Shown piece after piece: positions 33,806-42,716 of a DNA stretch of 48,211 nucleotides (within the stretch, counting starts at the first letter, position 1; the number at the start of each line of letters is the position of its first letter). The notes under the pieces are model-generated. The model was given only the letters and a program-made list of their open reading frames with translations, was not told where the DNA came from and did no database searches. Source of the stretch: Vulcanimicrobiota bacterium (GTDB taxonomy: Bacteria; Vulcanimicrobiota; Vulcanimicrobiia; Vulcanimicrobiales; Vulcanimicrobiaceae); the NCBI GenBank assembly GCA_003136655.1, contig PLFC01000102.1, forward strand, positions 1-48,211, written 5' to 3'. The translations under genes and the position numbers were made by a program.

Positions 33806-34849
33806 ATGCTCAAAGCCGCTCACGGCGCAGGCGCAGTCGCCGCCGCCCCGTTCCTCCGCGCCGCCTGGGGCGAGGACACGCCCCGCGCGCCCATCTGGAT
33901 CATGCGCCAGGCCGGGCGCTATCTGCCGGAATATCGCGAACTCAAGGCGCGCTCGAGCTTCCTGGAGATGGTCCGGACGCCGGAACTGGCCGCGGAGATC
34001 ACGCTGCAGCCGATCCGGCGTTTCCCCCTCGACGCGGCGATCATCTTCAGCGACATCATGACGCCCCTCGATGCCCTGGGCGTCGACATCGCCTTCTCAC
34101 CCGGGCCGCACGTGGCCGAGCCGCTCCGCTCGGCCGCGCAGATCCACGCCCTGCGGGCGCCCGACGGCCCGATCGCGCCCTTCGTCGGCGACGCGCTGCG
34201 GCTGGTGCGCGCCGAGTTGCAGCCGCACGTCGGCTTGATCGGCTTTGCCGGCGCTCCGCTCACGCTCGCCGCCTACTTGATCGAAGGCAGCGGCTCCAAG
34301 GAATACGAGCACTTTCGCGCCTTCCTGCGCGCCGAGCCCGCGGCGCTGCACGTGCTGCTCGAAAAGTTGACCGGCGTGACGATCGACTATCTGAAGATGC
34401 AAATAGCGGCCGGCGCGCAAGCCGTGCAACTCTTCGACTCCTGGGCCGGACTGCACGATCTGCCCACGTACCGCACGTTCGGCATTCCGTATTATCGCAA
34501 GATCCTCGAAGCGCTCGCCGGACTCGGCGCGGCGCGCATCTTCTTCGCGTTGGGCGCCGCGCATCTCACGGCGGCCATCGCCGAGCTTCCCTGCGAAGTC
34601 GTCGGCGTCGATTGGCGCACCGACCTGCGCGCGGCACGCGCCGCTTTCGGTGCGCGCGCGCTGCAGGGCAATTTGGACACGGCGATCCTCTACGCGGACG
34701 CGGCGACGTTGGAACGGGAGACGCACGCCGTGCTCGACGCCGGTCGCGGCGGCGCGCACGTCTTCAACCTCGGCCACGGCATCTGGCCCGACGCATCGCC
34801 CGACGCCGTCGCGCGCCTGGTCGACATCGTGCACGGATACGAGCGATGA
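33806..34849 (+). CDS. hemE: HemE, uroporphyrinogen decarboxylase
   Basis: 347 residues. Signature IWIMRQAGRYLPEYRELK near the N-terminus, IIFSDIMTPLDALG with the catalytic Asp, GFAGAPLTLAAYLIEG, and FNLGHGIWPD at the end. Decarboxylates uroporphyrinogen III to coproporphyrinogen III. First gene of hemE-hemF-hemH-hemY; its stop overlaps hemF (ATGA). Confidence 0.97.
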   Translation: MLKAAHGAGAVAAAPFLRAAWGEDTPRAPIWIMRQAGRYLPEYRELKARSSFLEMVRTPELAAEITLQPIRRFPLDAAIIFSDIMTPLDALGVDIAFSPGPHVAEPLRSAAQIHALRAPDGPIAPFVGDALRLVRAELQPHVGLIGFAGAPLTLAAYLIEGSGSKEYEHFRAFLRAEPAALHVLLEKLTGVTIDYLKMQIAAGAQAVQLFDSWAGLHDLPTYRTFGIPYYRKILEALAGLGAARIFFALGAAHLTAAIAELPCEVVGVDWRTDLRAARAAFGARALQGNLDTAILYADAATLERETHAVLDAGRGGAHVFNLGHGIWPDASPDAVARLVDIVHGYER

Positions 34850-35904
34850 CGCACGCGCAAACCACGCCGGGCATCGACAGCCGGCGCGCGGTCACCGAAC
34901 TCGTCGAGGACTTGCAGCGGCGCATCTGCGACGGCGCGGAGTCGATCGAACGCGAAGCGGCCGAGCATCCGGACCCGCTCGACGGCGAAACCTTCGCCGC
35001 GCGTACGTTCGTTGAGGATCGTTGGCAACGCGAGGGCGAAGGCGCCTCGATCGGCGGCTGGGGTTCGTCGCGCGTGCTGACCGGCGGCGCCGCGTTCGAA
35101 CGCGGCGGCGTGAACGTGTCGGTGGTGACCGCCGACAAGCTACCGCCGAGCATCGTCGCGCAGCGGCCCGAAGCGCGCGATCACGGCTTCTTCGCCTGCG
35201 GCGTGAGCGTCGTGCTGCACCCGCGCAATCCGCACGCGCCCACGAGTCACTGCAACTATCGTTACTTCGAAACGCAGGCGCCGGGCGGCGCTCCGGGCAT
35301 CTGGTGGTTCGGCGGCGGCGCCGACCTGACGCCGTACTATCCCGTGCTCGACGACGTGCGCCACTTCCACCAAACGCTCAAATCCGCGTGCGACCCGCAC
35401 GACGCCGCTTTCTATCCGGCCTTCAAGTCGTGGTGCGATCGCTATTTCTACTTGAAACATCGCGACGAGACGCGCGGCGTCGGCGGCATCTTCTACGATT
35501 ACGTCGACGGCGAAGGATACGGCGAGACCGAACGTTCGCCGCACGGCCGGCCGAAGCGTTGGGAAGAACTGTTCGACTTCATGCGCGATGCCGGCCGCGC
35601 GTTCGTCGACGCGTACTTTCCGATCGTGGCGCGACGCGTGCGCGCGCCGTACGGCGAGCGCGAACGCAGTTTTCAACTGTTGCGGCGCGGCCGCTACGTC
35701 GAGTTCAACCTGCTCTACGATCGCGGTACGACGTTCGGCTTGCAGAGCGGCGGGCGAACCGAGTCGATATTGATGTCGCTGCCGCCGCTCGCGCGCTGGG
35801 GTTACGACGAACGCGCGGAGGCGGGCTCGCCCGAGGCCGAACTCGATGCGTACCTCGAGCCGCGCGATTGGCTCGGCAACGATCCTCTCGCGCGGAGCGT
35901 CTAA
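34846..35904 (+). CDS. hemF: HemF, oxygen-dependent coproporphyrinogen III oxidase
   Basis: 352 residues. HPRNPHAPTSHCNYRYFET, WWFGGGADLTPYYP, the KSWCDRYFYLKHR block and FNLLYDRGTTFGLQSGGR are diagnostic of HemF. It converts coproporphyrinogen III to protoporphyrinogen IX using O2, so the host respires or lives with oxygen and uses the protoporphyrin-dependent route. ATG at 34846. Confidence 0.97.
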   Translation: MTHAQTTPGIDSRRAVTELVEDLQRRICDGAESIEREAAEHPDPLDGETFAARTFVEDRWQREGEGASIGGWGSSRVLTGGAAFERGGVNVSVVTADKLPPSIVAQRPEARDHGFFACGVSVVLHPRNPHAPTSHCNYRYFETQAPGGAPGIWWFGGGADLTPYYPVLDDVRHFHQTLKSACDPHDAAFYPAFKSWCDRYFYLKHRDETRGVGGIFYDYVDGEGYGETERSPHGRPKRWEELFDFMRDAGRAFVDAYFPIVARRVRAPYGERERSFQLLRRGRYVEFNLLYDRGTTFGLQSGGRTESILMSLPPLARWGYDERAEAGSPEAELDAYLEPRDWLGNDPLARSV

Positions 35905-35910
35905 ACCGGG

Positions 35911-36954
35911 ATGAGTTCTCGCGCCGTTCTGCTGATCAACCTCGGTTCGCCCGCCTCCACCTCGGTGCCCGACGTGCGCCGCTACCTCGACGAATTCTTG
36001 ATGGACCCCCGCGTGCTCGACTTTCCCTGGCTCGCGCGCGCGGCGCTGGTCAAGGGCGCGATCCTGCCCACGCGTCCGGCCAAGTCGGCCGAGGCCTACG
36101 CGAAGATCTGGACCGACGAAGGCTCGCCGCTGGTCGTGATCTCCGAACGGCAACGCGCGGCCCTGGAGGCCAAAACGGGCGTACCCACCGGCCTCGCGAT
36201 GCGGTACGGGAAACCGTCGCTGACGTTCGGTCTCGAAGAATTGCGTCGGCGGTGTACGACGCTCGATGAATTGATCGTCGTGCCGCTCTACCCGCACTAC
36301 GCGATGGCCAGTTACGAGACGGTCGAAGTGGCCATGCGCGAAGTGCTGGCGGCCTCGGACTCCTCGGAACGCCCGTGGTACGGCGAGGTGCGCTTCGTGC
36401 CGCCCTTCTACGACGATCCCGGCTACCTCGACGCGCTGGCCGGAAGCATCGGGCGAGCGATCACCGTCGACAATCAGTTCATCCTCTTCTCGTACCACGG
36501 CATTCCGAAGCGACACCTGACCAAGGTCGATCCGACGCGCAGTCACTGCATGGCCTCGTCGACGTGTTGCGAAACGCCGTCGGCCGCGCACGCCACCTGC
36601 TACCGGCATCAGATCCTGGAGACGACGCAACGCGTCGCCGAGCGTCTCGGGCTCGCGCCGAACAGTTACGGTTTCGCATTTCAATCGCGGCTGGGCGGCG
36701 GCTGGCTCGAACCGTTCACCGACGTCGAGTTGGCCGAGTTGCCCAAGCGCGGCGTGTACAGCCTGATGGTCGTCTGTCCGGCGTTCGTGGCCGACTGTTT
36801 GGAGACGCTCGAAGAGATCGCGATGCGCGGCCGCGACACGTTCAAAGAAGCGGGCGGCTCGAACTTCGTCTACGTGCCGTGTCTCAACGAGGACCCGGCA
36901 TGGATCGACGCGCTGGCACGTTTGTGTCTGGAGTCCGCGGAGACCGTCGCGTGA
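35911..36954 (+). CDS. hemH: HemH, ferrochelatase
   Basis: 347 residues. VLLINLGSPAS at the start, the catalytic His in FSYHGIPKRH, and VVCPAFVADCLETLEEI with the second conserved Glu. A cysteine cluster (SHCMASSTCCE, then HATCYRHQ) lies in the middle, a pattern seen in several bacterial ferrochelatases that may hold a 2Fe-2S centre. Inserts iron into protoporphyrin IX. The TGA stop overlaps the hemY GTG. Confidence 0.96.
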   Translation: MSSRAVLLINLGSPASTSVPDVRRYLDEFLMDPRVLDFPWLARAALVKGAILPTRPAKSAEAYAKIWTDEGSPLVVISERQRAALEAKTGVPTGLAMRYGKPSLTFGLEELRRRCTTLDELIVVPLYPHYAMASYETVEVAMREVLAASDSSERPWYGEVRFVPPFYDDPGYLDALAGSIGRAITVDNQFILFSYHGIPKRHLTKVDPTRSHCMASSTCCETPSAAHATCYRHQILETTQRVAERLGLAPNSYGFAFQSRLGGGWLEPFTDVELAELPKRGVYSLMVVCPAFVADCLETLEEIAMRGRDTFKEAGGSNFVYVPCLNEDPAWIDALARLCLESAETVA

Positions 36955-38345
36955 AGATCGCCGTCGTCGGCGGCGGCATCGCCGGCCTCGCGATCGCCTA
37001 CCGGCTCTGCGCGACGCACGACGTCACGCTCTTCGAACGCGACCCGGCGCCCGGGGGCAAGATCAACTCGCAACACCTCGACGGCTATCTCTTCGAGTGG
37101 GGTCCCAACGGCTTTCTCTCCAACGCGGAAGCGCTGAGCGCGCTGATCGACGAAATCGGGCTGGGGCCGGAACTCGTCGAAGCCTCGCCGGCCGCCGCAA
37201 AACGTTCCATCTGGTGGAACGGCAAACTCCATGCGCTGCCCGCCAAGCCGCAGCAAGCGCTCTCGATGAGCATCGTTTCGCCCGGCGCAAAGCTTGGCGC
37301 GCTACGCGAACTTTTCACGGGTCCGTACGTGCAGACCGATCCCGACCGCGACGAGAGCGTCTACGCTTTCGCCGCGCGACGGCTGGGCCCGGAGTTCGCC
37401 GAGCGGTTGATCTCACCGGCGTTGCTCGGGATCAGCGGCGGCGACGCGCGCGAGACGAGCCTGGACGCGCTCTTTCCACGGATGCGCGCAATGGAGCGCG
37501 AGCACGGCTCGCTGATCCGCGCGGCGCTGGCCTCGAAGCGGCGGCCGGGACGGCTGACCAACTTCGGCGCGAGCGGCATGGCCCGACCCATCGCGCGGCT
37601 TGCCGAACTGTTGGGTGCGCGCCTGCGCACCGGCGCCAACGTGCTGGCGGTCAGGCCCGGCGGCGACGGCTGGGAACTCGACGTCGAAACGGACGGTGCG
37701 CGCGAACGCTTCACGTGCGACCGCGCGGTCTTCGCGATTCCGGCCTACGATGCGGCCGATCTGCTCGGACCGCTCGACGCCGCGCTCGATGCCGAGTTGC
37801 GCGCGATACCGTACGTGCCGATGCGCGTCGTGGGCTTGGCCTTCCGGCCCGGCGACGTACCCGCGCCGCTCGACGGTTTCGGCTTCCTGGTCGCGCGCAA
37901 CTTCGGCGTGCGCATCCTCGGCGCGCTGTACACCTCGACGATCTTCCCGATGCAGGCACCGCCCGGCACGGCCTATCTCCGGGTGTTTCTCGGCGGGGCC
38001 TTGGATCGGGAGGCGGCCGGACTCGACGCCGAAAGCGCCCGCGCAGTAGTTCGGGCCGACCTGCGCGCGACGCTGGGCATCACCGCCGAGCCGATCGTCT
38101 ATCACGAATACGTCTGGCCGCGCGCGATCGCGCAATACCGCCTCGACCATCGGGCCCGCGTGCGCCGCATCGAGGCGCGCTTGGGATCCTTGCCGGGCTT
38201 GGAGGTGGCCGGAAATGCCTTCCGGGGCTTGGGCCTGGGCGACAACGTTCGCGACGCGCTGGCTCTGGCCGAGCGTCTCAACGGCGCGGGCGCGCCGCCC
38301 CGCGGTACCCCGGCGGCGACAGGAACCGTCGCCACGGAACGCTGA
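36951..38345 (+). CDS. hemY: HemY, protoporphyrinogen oxidase
   Basis: 464 residues. FAD dinucleotide-binding motif IAVVGGGIAGLAIAYRL at the N-terminus, GGKINSQHLDGYLFEWGPNG, ISPALLGISGGDA, and a C-terminal FAD motif (VAGNAFRGLGLGDNV). Oxidises protoporphyrinogen IX to protoporphyrin IX. GTG start at 36951 coupled to hemH. With hemF upstream, the operon encodes the classical PPD heme pathway end. Confidence 0.95.
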   Translation: MKIAVVGGGIAGLAIAYRLCATHDVTLFERDPAPGGKINSQHLDGYLFEWGPNGFLSNAEALSALIDEIGLGPELVEASPAAAKRSIWWNGKLHALPAKPQQALSMSIVSPGAKLGALRELFTGPYVQTDPDRDESVYAFAARRLGPEFAERLISPALLGISGGDARETSLDALFPRMRAMEREHGSLIRAALASKRRPGRLTNFGASGMARPIARLAELLGARLRTGANVLAVRPGGDGWELDVETDGARERFTCDRAVFAIPAYDAADLLGPLDAALDAELRAIPYVPMRVVGLAFRPGDVPAPLDGFGFLVARNFGVRILGALYTSTIFPMQAPPGTAYLRVFLGGALDREAAGLDAESARAVVRADLRATLGITAEPIVYHEYVWPRAIAQYRLDHRARVRRIEARLGSLPGLEVAGNAFRGLGLGDNVRDALALAERLNGAGAPPRGTPAATGTVATER

Positions 38346-38358
38346 GAGTAAAGTCGCC

Positions 38359-38682
38359 ATGTGGGTTTTCATGTCGGATAGTTTTCTGTCGATCGTCGCG
38401 CACGGGACCGATCCCGCGTTGCTCGTCGTCAGAGCACGCCATCAAGGCGACATCGAACGCGCCTTTCCCGAGGTCAAAGCGATCGTCGACAAGGAAGCCG
38501 ACTATCTCTACCACGCACACGTTCCGCGCGAACGAGTAGCCGAGCGCCTCTCGGAATTCGTCGGCTCGATCGCCTATCCGAATTTCAAAAACACGGTCGT
38601 CGATCCCGATCGCCACGACGCGTACATGGACATCTGGTCGACGATGTACAAGATGCAGGTTCGCGGACGCACGGGCTGGTAA
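38359..38682 (+). CDS. Small conserved hypothetical protein
   Basis: 107 residues. Starts MWVFMSDSFLSIVAHGTDP; contains LVVRARHQGDIERAFPE, ADYLYHAHVPRERVAE and YPNFKNTVVDPDRHDAY. This pattern occurs in short conserved proteins of unknown function in many bacteria. ATG 38359 is preferred to ATG 38371 because the MWVF start is part of the conserved block. It lies 13 nt after hemY, so it may share that transcript. Confidence 0.7.
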   Translation: MWVFMSDSFLSIVAHGTDPALLVVRARHQGDIERAFPEVKAIVDKEADYLYHAHVPRERVAERLSEFVGSIAYPNFKNTVVDPDRHDAYMDIWSTMYKMQVRGRTGW

Positions 38683-38694
38683 ACGCGCCCGGCG

Positions 38695-39414
38695 ATGGCA
38701 TCAGGAAATTTCGTCGACCTCGGCGCCGGACGGCGCGGCTACCTCAGCGTTCCCGAAGGCGCGGGCCCGTATCCGGCGGTGCTCGTGTACCAAGAAGCCT
38801 TTGGTGTGAACGCCTACGTGCAAGGTGAAGCGGACCGCTTGGCCGCCAACGGCTACGCGGCGCTTGCACCCGATCTTTTCGACGGCGAGACGTTCGGTTA
38901 CGACGAGTGGCAGAAACTCGCGCCGAAGTTCGGTTCGCTGAACGATCCCAAGCTGCTCGAATACGTCGACGCGTCGCTCGCCTTTCTCGACGCGCACGAA
39001 AGCGTCGCGCACGACGGCTACGGGGCGATCGGCTTCTGCATGGGCGGACGGCTGACGTTCTTGAGTGCGCTCGAACGGCCCAAGAAGTTCAAGGCGATCG
39101 CTTCGTTTTACGGCGGCGGCATCGGGCCCGACGAGCCGAGCTTCGGCCGGCCGATCTTGATCGGCCGCGGCGGCGAGATCGAGGCCTCCGTCCTGCTGTT
39201 GTACGGCGCCGAAGACGAAGGCATCACGCCGAAGGAGCACGCCCGCATCGTCGAAACGCTCTCGGCTGCCAAGGTCGAATTCGGGTTGTTCGTGTACCCG
39301 GGCGCGGGCCACGGCTTCGCTTCCGTCGACCGCGTGCCGTCCTACGAACCGGTAGCCGCGGAGAAGGCCTGGGCGGAAGCGCTCGCGCTCTTCGGCCGCA
39401 CGCTCAAGGCGTAG
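38695..39414 (+). CDS. Dienelactone hydrolase family protein
   Basis: 239 residues, alpha/beta hydrolase. Nucleophile Cys in IGFCMGGRLTF (dienelactone-hydrolase type), acid in LYGAEDEGI, and His in YPGAGHGFASV. Substrate unknown. ATG at 38695. The 3' end overlaps gcvPB convergently by 11 nt. Confidence 0.92.
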   Translation: MASGNFVDLGAGRRGYLSVPEGAGPYPAVLVYQEAFGVNAYVQGEADRLAANGYAALAPDLFDGETFGYDEWQKLAPKFGSLNDPKLLEYVDASLAFLDAHESVAHDGYGAIGFCMGGRLTFLSALERPKKFKAIASFYGGGIGPDEPSFGRPILIGRGGEIEASVLLLYGAEDEGITPKEHARIVETLSAAKVEFGLFVYPGAGHGFASVDRVPSYEPVAAEKAWAEALALFGRTLKA

Positions 39415-40918
39415 AGGGCGGAACCCAGCGCAGGTTGGGTTCGCGGGCCGCACGGGTCTCGTCGACGCGACGCACCGGCGTCGCGACCGGTGCGTCGAGC
39501 ACGGCTTGCGGGTTGGTTCTGGCCGTTTCGACCACGTCGCGGAACGTGGCGATGAACGCGTCCAGCGTCTCCTTCGACTCCGTCTCGGTAGGCTCGATCA
39601 TCAGACATTCGGGAACGAGCAGCGGGAAATAGATCGTCGGCGCGTGGTATCCGCGGTCGAGCAGCGCTTTGGCCAGATCGAGCGCGCGGACGCCCGTCTC
39701 GCGTTTGAGATCCTGGGCGCTGGCCACGAACTCGTGCCTGCAGAGTTCGTCGTACGGCGTCTCCAAGAACTCGCGCACTTTGACGCGCACGTAGTTCGCG
39801 TTGAGCACGGCCAATTGCGACACTTTCGCTAAACCTTCGCCGCCGTTGGAGAGCACGTACGAAAGTGCGCGCACCACGTGCGCGAAGTTCGACCAGAACG
39901 AACGCATCGGGCCGACCGAATCGGGCCGGTCGAATTCCAGCGTGAAGCTCGTCGTGCCGTTTTCGCCGGCCTTCGCGACCACGGGCGTGGGCAAGAAGTC
40001 GACCAGGTGCGCCGCGACGCCGATCGGTCCGAGGCCCGCGCCGCCGCCGCCGTGCGGAATCGAAAAGGTCTTGTGCAGGTTGAGGTGCATGAGATCGAAG
40101 CCCATGTCGCCCGGCCGCGCGTTGCCCATCAACGCATTGGCATTAGCCCCGTCGTAGTACATCAAGCCGCCGGCGGCGTGCACCGCCGCCGCAATCTCCG
40201 CGATTTGATCCTCGAAGAGACCCAGCGTGTTGGGGTTGGTCATCATGCAGACGGCAGTGTCGTCGCCGACCGCGTCGAGGATCGCGGCGAGGTCGACGCG
40301 GCCGCGCGCGTTGCTCTTGAGCGAGAGCACGTCGAACCCGACCATCGCGGCCGACGCCGGATTGGTGCCGTGCGCGGTATCGGGCACGATCACGGTGCGG
40401 CGCGTGGCGCCTTCGCCCTTCTTCGCAAAGTAGGCCTTGGCGATCAGCAGCGCGGTCAGTTCCGCGTGCGCGCCGGCCGAGGGGTTGAGCGAGAACGCCG
40501 CCATGCCGAAGAGTTCGGCGAGGATCCGTTCGAGGTCGTACATCGCCGCGAGCGCGCCTTGAGCCAGGGCGTCGGGCGCGAGCGGATGCAGGTCGCGGAA
40601 GCCGGGCAGCGCGGCCATCGCGTCGTTGACCTTGGGGTTGTATTTCATCGTACACGAGCCGAGCGGATAGAAGCCCAGATCGATCGCGAACGTGCGCTGC
40701 GAGAGCCGAGTGAAGTGGCGCACGACGTCGAGTTCGCTATTGTCGGGCAGGGGCAGTTCCGCGCGGCCGTGCCCGGCGGGCACGAGTTGGTCGAGCGGCG
40801 GCGCGGCTTCGAAGTACCGATTGGCCCGGCCGGGCGCGCCGCTCTCGAAAATCAGCGGTTCGGGGATCGCGCGCATCGTCGCGGGCAGTGCGCCCGCGGG
40901 CGTGTCGAGCGCGCTCAT
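39404..40918 (-). CDS. gcvPB: GcvPB, glycine dehydrogenase (decarboxylating) subunit 2
   Basis: 504 residues. PLP-binding Lys in HLNLHKTFSIPHGGGGAG, with LGSCTMKYNPKVN and AHGTNPASAAMVGFDV. Together with GcvPA it forms the P-protein that decarboxylates glycine and loads the aminomethyl group on GcvH. ATG at 40918 overlaps the gcvPA stop (ATGA). Last gene of the gcv run. Confidence 0.97.
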   Translation of the reverse strand: MSALDTPAGALPATMRAIPEPLIFESGAPGRANRYFEAAPPLDQLVPAGHGRAELPLPDNSELDVVRHFTRLSQRTFAIDLGFYPLGSCTMKYNPKVNDAMAALPGFRDLHPLAPDALAQGALAAMYDLERILAELFGMAAFSLNPSAGAHAELTALLIAKAYFAKKGEGATRRTVIVPDTAHGTNPASAAMVGFDVLSLKSNARGRVDLAAILDAVGDDTAVCMMTNPNTLGLFEDQIAEIAAAVHAAGGLMYYDGANANALMGNARPGDMGFDLMHLNLHKTFSIPHGGGGAGLGPIGVAAHLVDFLPTPVVAKAGENGTTSFTLEFDRPDSVGPMRSFWSNFAHVVRALSYVLSNGGEGLAKVSQLAVLNANYVRVKVREFLETPYDELCRHEFVASAQDLKRETGVRALDLAKALLDRGYHAPTIYFPLLVPECLMIEPTETESKETLDAFIATFRDVVETARTNPQAVLDAPVATPVRRVDETRAAREPNLRWVPPSTP

Positions 40919-42288
40919 CGCACGGCCGCCGTTTCGCGAGCGACGATCGATGCGAGCGCCGCGGCGAGCGCGTCGATCTCGCCGTCGGTGGTCAGTTCGG
41001 TCGCGCACATCAAGATGCAGTCGCTCAATTCCGGATACCAGCGCCCCAGATCGACGCCGCCGAGGATGCGGCGCGCCTCCAAACCCGCGAGCACCTCGGC
41101 CGCGGTCGTGCCCGCGGGCACGCGCACGGCGAACTCGTTGAATACCGGCGCGGAAAACGCGCGGGAGAAACCGGGAACCGCGGTGACCACTTCGGCCAAA
41201 CGCTGCGTTCGCGCCAAGTTGAGCGCCGCGCAGGCACGCAAGCCGCTCGCGCCGAGCGCGGCCAGATAGATCGTGGCCACGAGCGCGCAGTGGGCTTGGT
41301 TGGTGCAGATGTTGGAGGTCGCTTTTTCGCGCCGGATGTGCTGCTCGCGGGCCTGCAACGTCAACACGTACGCGTTGCGGCCTTCGGCGTCGACCGTCTT
41401 CCCGACCAGACGTCCGGGGATGCGGCGCAAATGCTCCTTCGTTGCAGCCATGAAGCCCACGTAGGGTCCGCCGTATTCGAGCGGTACGCCGAACGACTGC
41501 GCCTCACCGACCGCGATCTGCGCGCCCCACGATGCGGGCGTGGCCAACGCCGCGAGCGCGAGCGCCTCGCCGATGACCGCGATTGGAATCGTGCCGCTCT
41601 TCTCGATGAGCGCGCGCGCTTCGGGCGCGGGGATGTCGATGGCGCCGAACACGTTGGGCGTCTGCAGCGCGAGCGCCGCGTAGCGGCCTTCGGCCAAGCG
41701 CGCTTCGAGCGTGCTCAGGTCGGTCGTTCCGTCGGCGGCCACCGGCAGTTCGTCGACTTCGACGTCGAGGCCGCGGCAGTACGTACGCAGCACGGCCCGG
41801 TAATTCGGGTGGATCGCACGCGACACGAGCACGGCGCGGCGGCCCGTCGCGTTGAGGGCCATGATCGCCCCCTCGGCAAGCGCCGTGGCACCGTCGTACA
41901 CCGAGGCGTTGGCGACGTCGAGCCCGGTCAGCAGCGCGATATAGCTCTGCCACTCGTAGATCGCCTGCAAGTAGCCTTGCGAATACTCGGCCTGATACGG
42001 AGTGTACGACGTGACGAACTCGCCGCGCATGGCCAGCGACATCACGACCGGCGGGCAGTAGTGACGGTACGCGCCCGCGCCCAGGAACGACGAATATCCG
42101 AGCGCTTCGTTGCGCGCCGCATAGCCTTCCATCGTGCGGACGAGCGTCGTCTCGGGCTGGGCGTCGGGAAGCTCGAGCGGGCGTTTGATCGCGATTGCCG
42201 GCGGAACGGCGACGAGTTCGTCGAGCGAGTTCGCGCCGGTCTCCGCGAGCATCTCGCGTATTTCCGATTCCGTGTGCGGTGTGTACAT
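40915..42288 (-). CDS. gcvPA: GcvPA, glycine dehydrogenase (decarboxylating) subunit 1
   Basis: 457 residues. Starts YTPHTESEIREMLAETG and contains FLGAGAYRHYCPPVV, TPYQAEYSQGYLQAIYEWQS and ATSNICTNQA, all typical of the N-terminal GcvP subunit in organisms with split P-protein. ATG at 42288, 26 nt after gcvH. Confidence 0.97.
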   Translation of the reverse strand: MYTPHTESEIREMLAETGANSLDELVAVPPAIAIKRPLELPDAQPETTLVRTMEGYAARNEALGYSSFLGAGAYRHYCPPVVMSLAMRGEFVTSYTPYQAEYSQGYLQAIYEWQSYIALLTGLDVANASVYDGATALAEGAIMALNATGRRAVLVSRAIHPNYRAVLRTYCRGLDVEVDELPVAADGTTDLSTLEARLAEGRYAALALQTPNVFGAIDIPAPEARALIEKSGTIPIAVIGEALALAALATPASWGAQIAVGEAQSFGVPLEYGGPYVGFMAATKEHLRRIPGRLVGKTVDAEGRNAYVLTLQAREQHIRREKATSNICTNQAHCALVATIYLAALGASGLRACAALNLARTQRLAEVVTAVPGFSRAFSAPVFNEFAVRVPAGTTAAEVLAGLEARRILGGVDLGRWYPELSDCILMCATELTTDGEIDALAAALASIVARETAAVR

Positions 42289-42314
42289 GGTGCTTACGCC
42301 GGCCTAAGCCTGCG

Positions 42315-42704
42315 TCAGTGTGCTCCTTCGGCGACCAGCGCCTCGTAATCGGCCGGTGAGAGCAAGCCCTCGGGCGCGCTCGCATCCGCGACGCGCACCC
42401 TGTAGAGCCAGCCGCCCGCAAAGGGCTCGCGATTGACCAGCGCCGGATCCCCCTCGAGCGCGCCGTTGATCTCGACGACCTCGCCCCCGACCGGCGTGAA
42501 CAGGTCGGAGACGGCCTTCACCGATTCGACGACGCCGACGCTCGCATGTTGCTTCAGAACCTGTCCGACCCGCGGCAATTCGACGTAGACGATGTCGCCG
42601 AGCGAGTTTTGGGCGTAGTCGGTGATGCCGACGGTCGCGAGGTCACCCTCGATCTTCGTCCACTCGTGTTCCTTGCTATAGAGAAGACCCTCGGGCTGCG
42701 CCAT
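42315..42704 (-). CDS. gcvH: GcvH, glycine cleavage system H protein
   Basis: 129 residues. Lipoyl-lysine in VGVVESVKAVSDLFTPV, preceded by VGITDYAQNSLGDIVYVELP. It carries the aminomethyl intermediate between P, T and L proteins. ATG at 42704; 12 nt after gcvT. Confidence 0.97.
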   Translation of the reverse strand: MAQPEGLLYSKEHEWTKIEGDLATVGITDYAQNSLGDIVYVELPRVGQVLKQHASVGVVESVKAVSDLFTPVGGEVVEINGALEGDPALVNREPFAGGWLYRVRVADASAPEGLLSPADYEALVAEGAH

Positions 42705-42716
42705 GCTGTTCCTTTC

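Noticed and set aside
39878-42348. Long plus-strand frames opposite gcvPB and gcvPA
   Set aside because: Antisense shadows of strongly recognised glycine cleavage genes.
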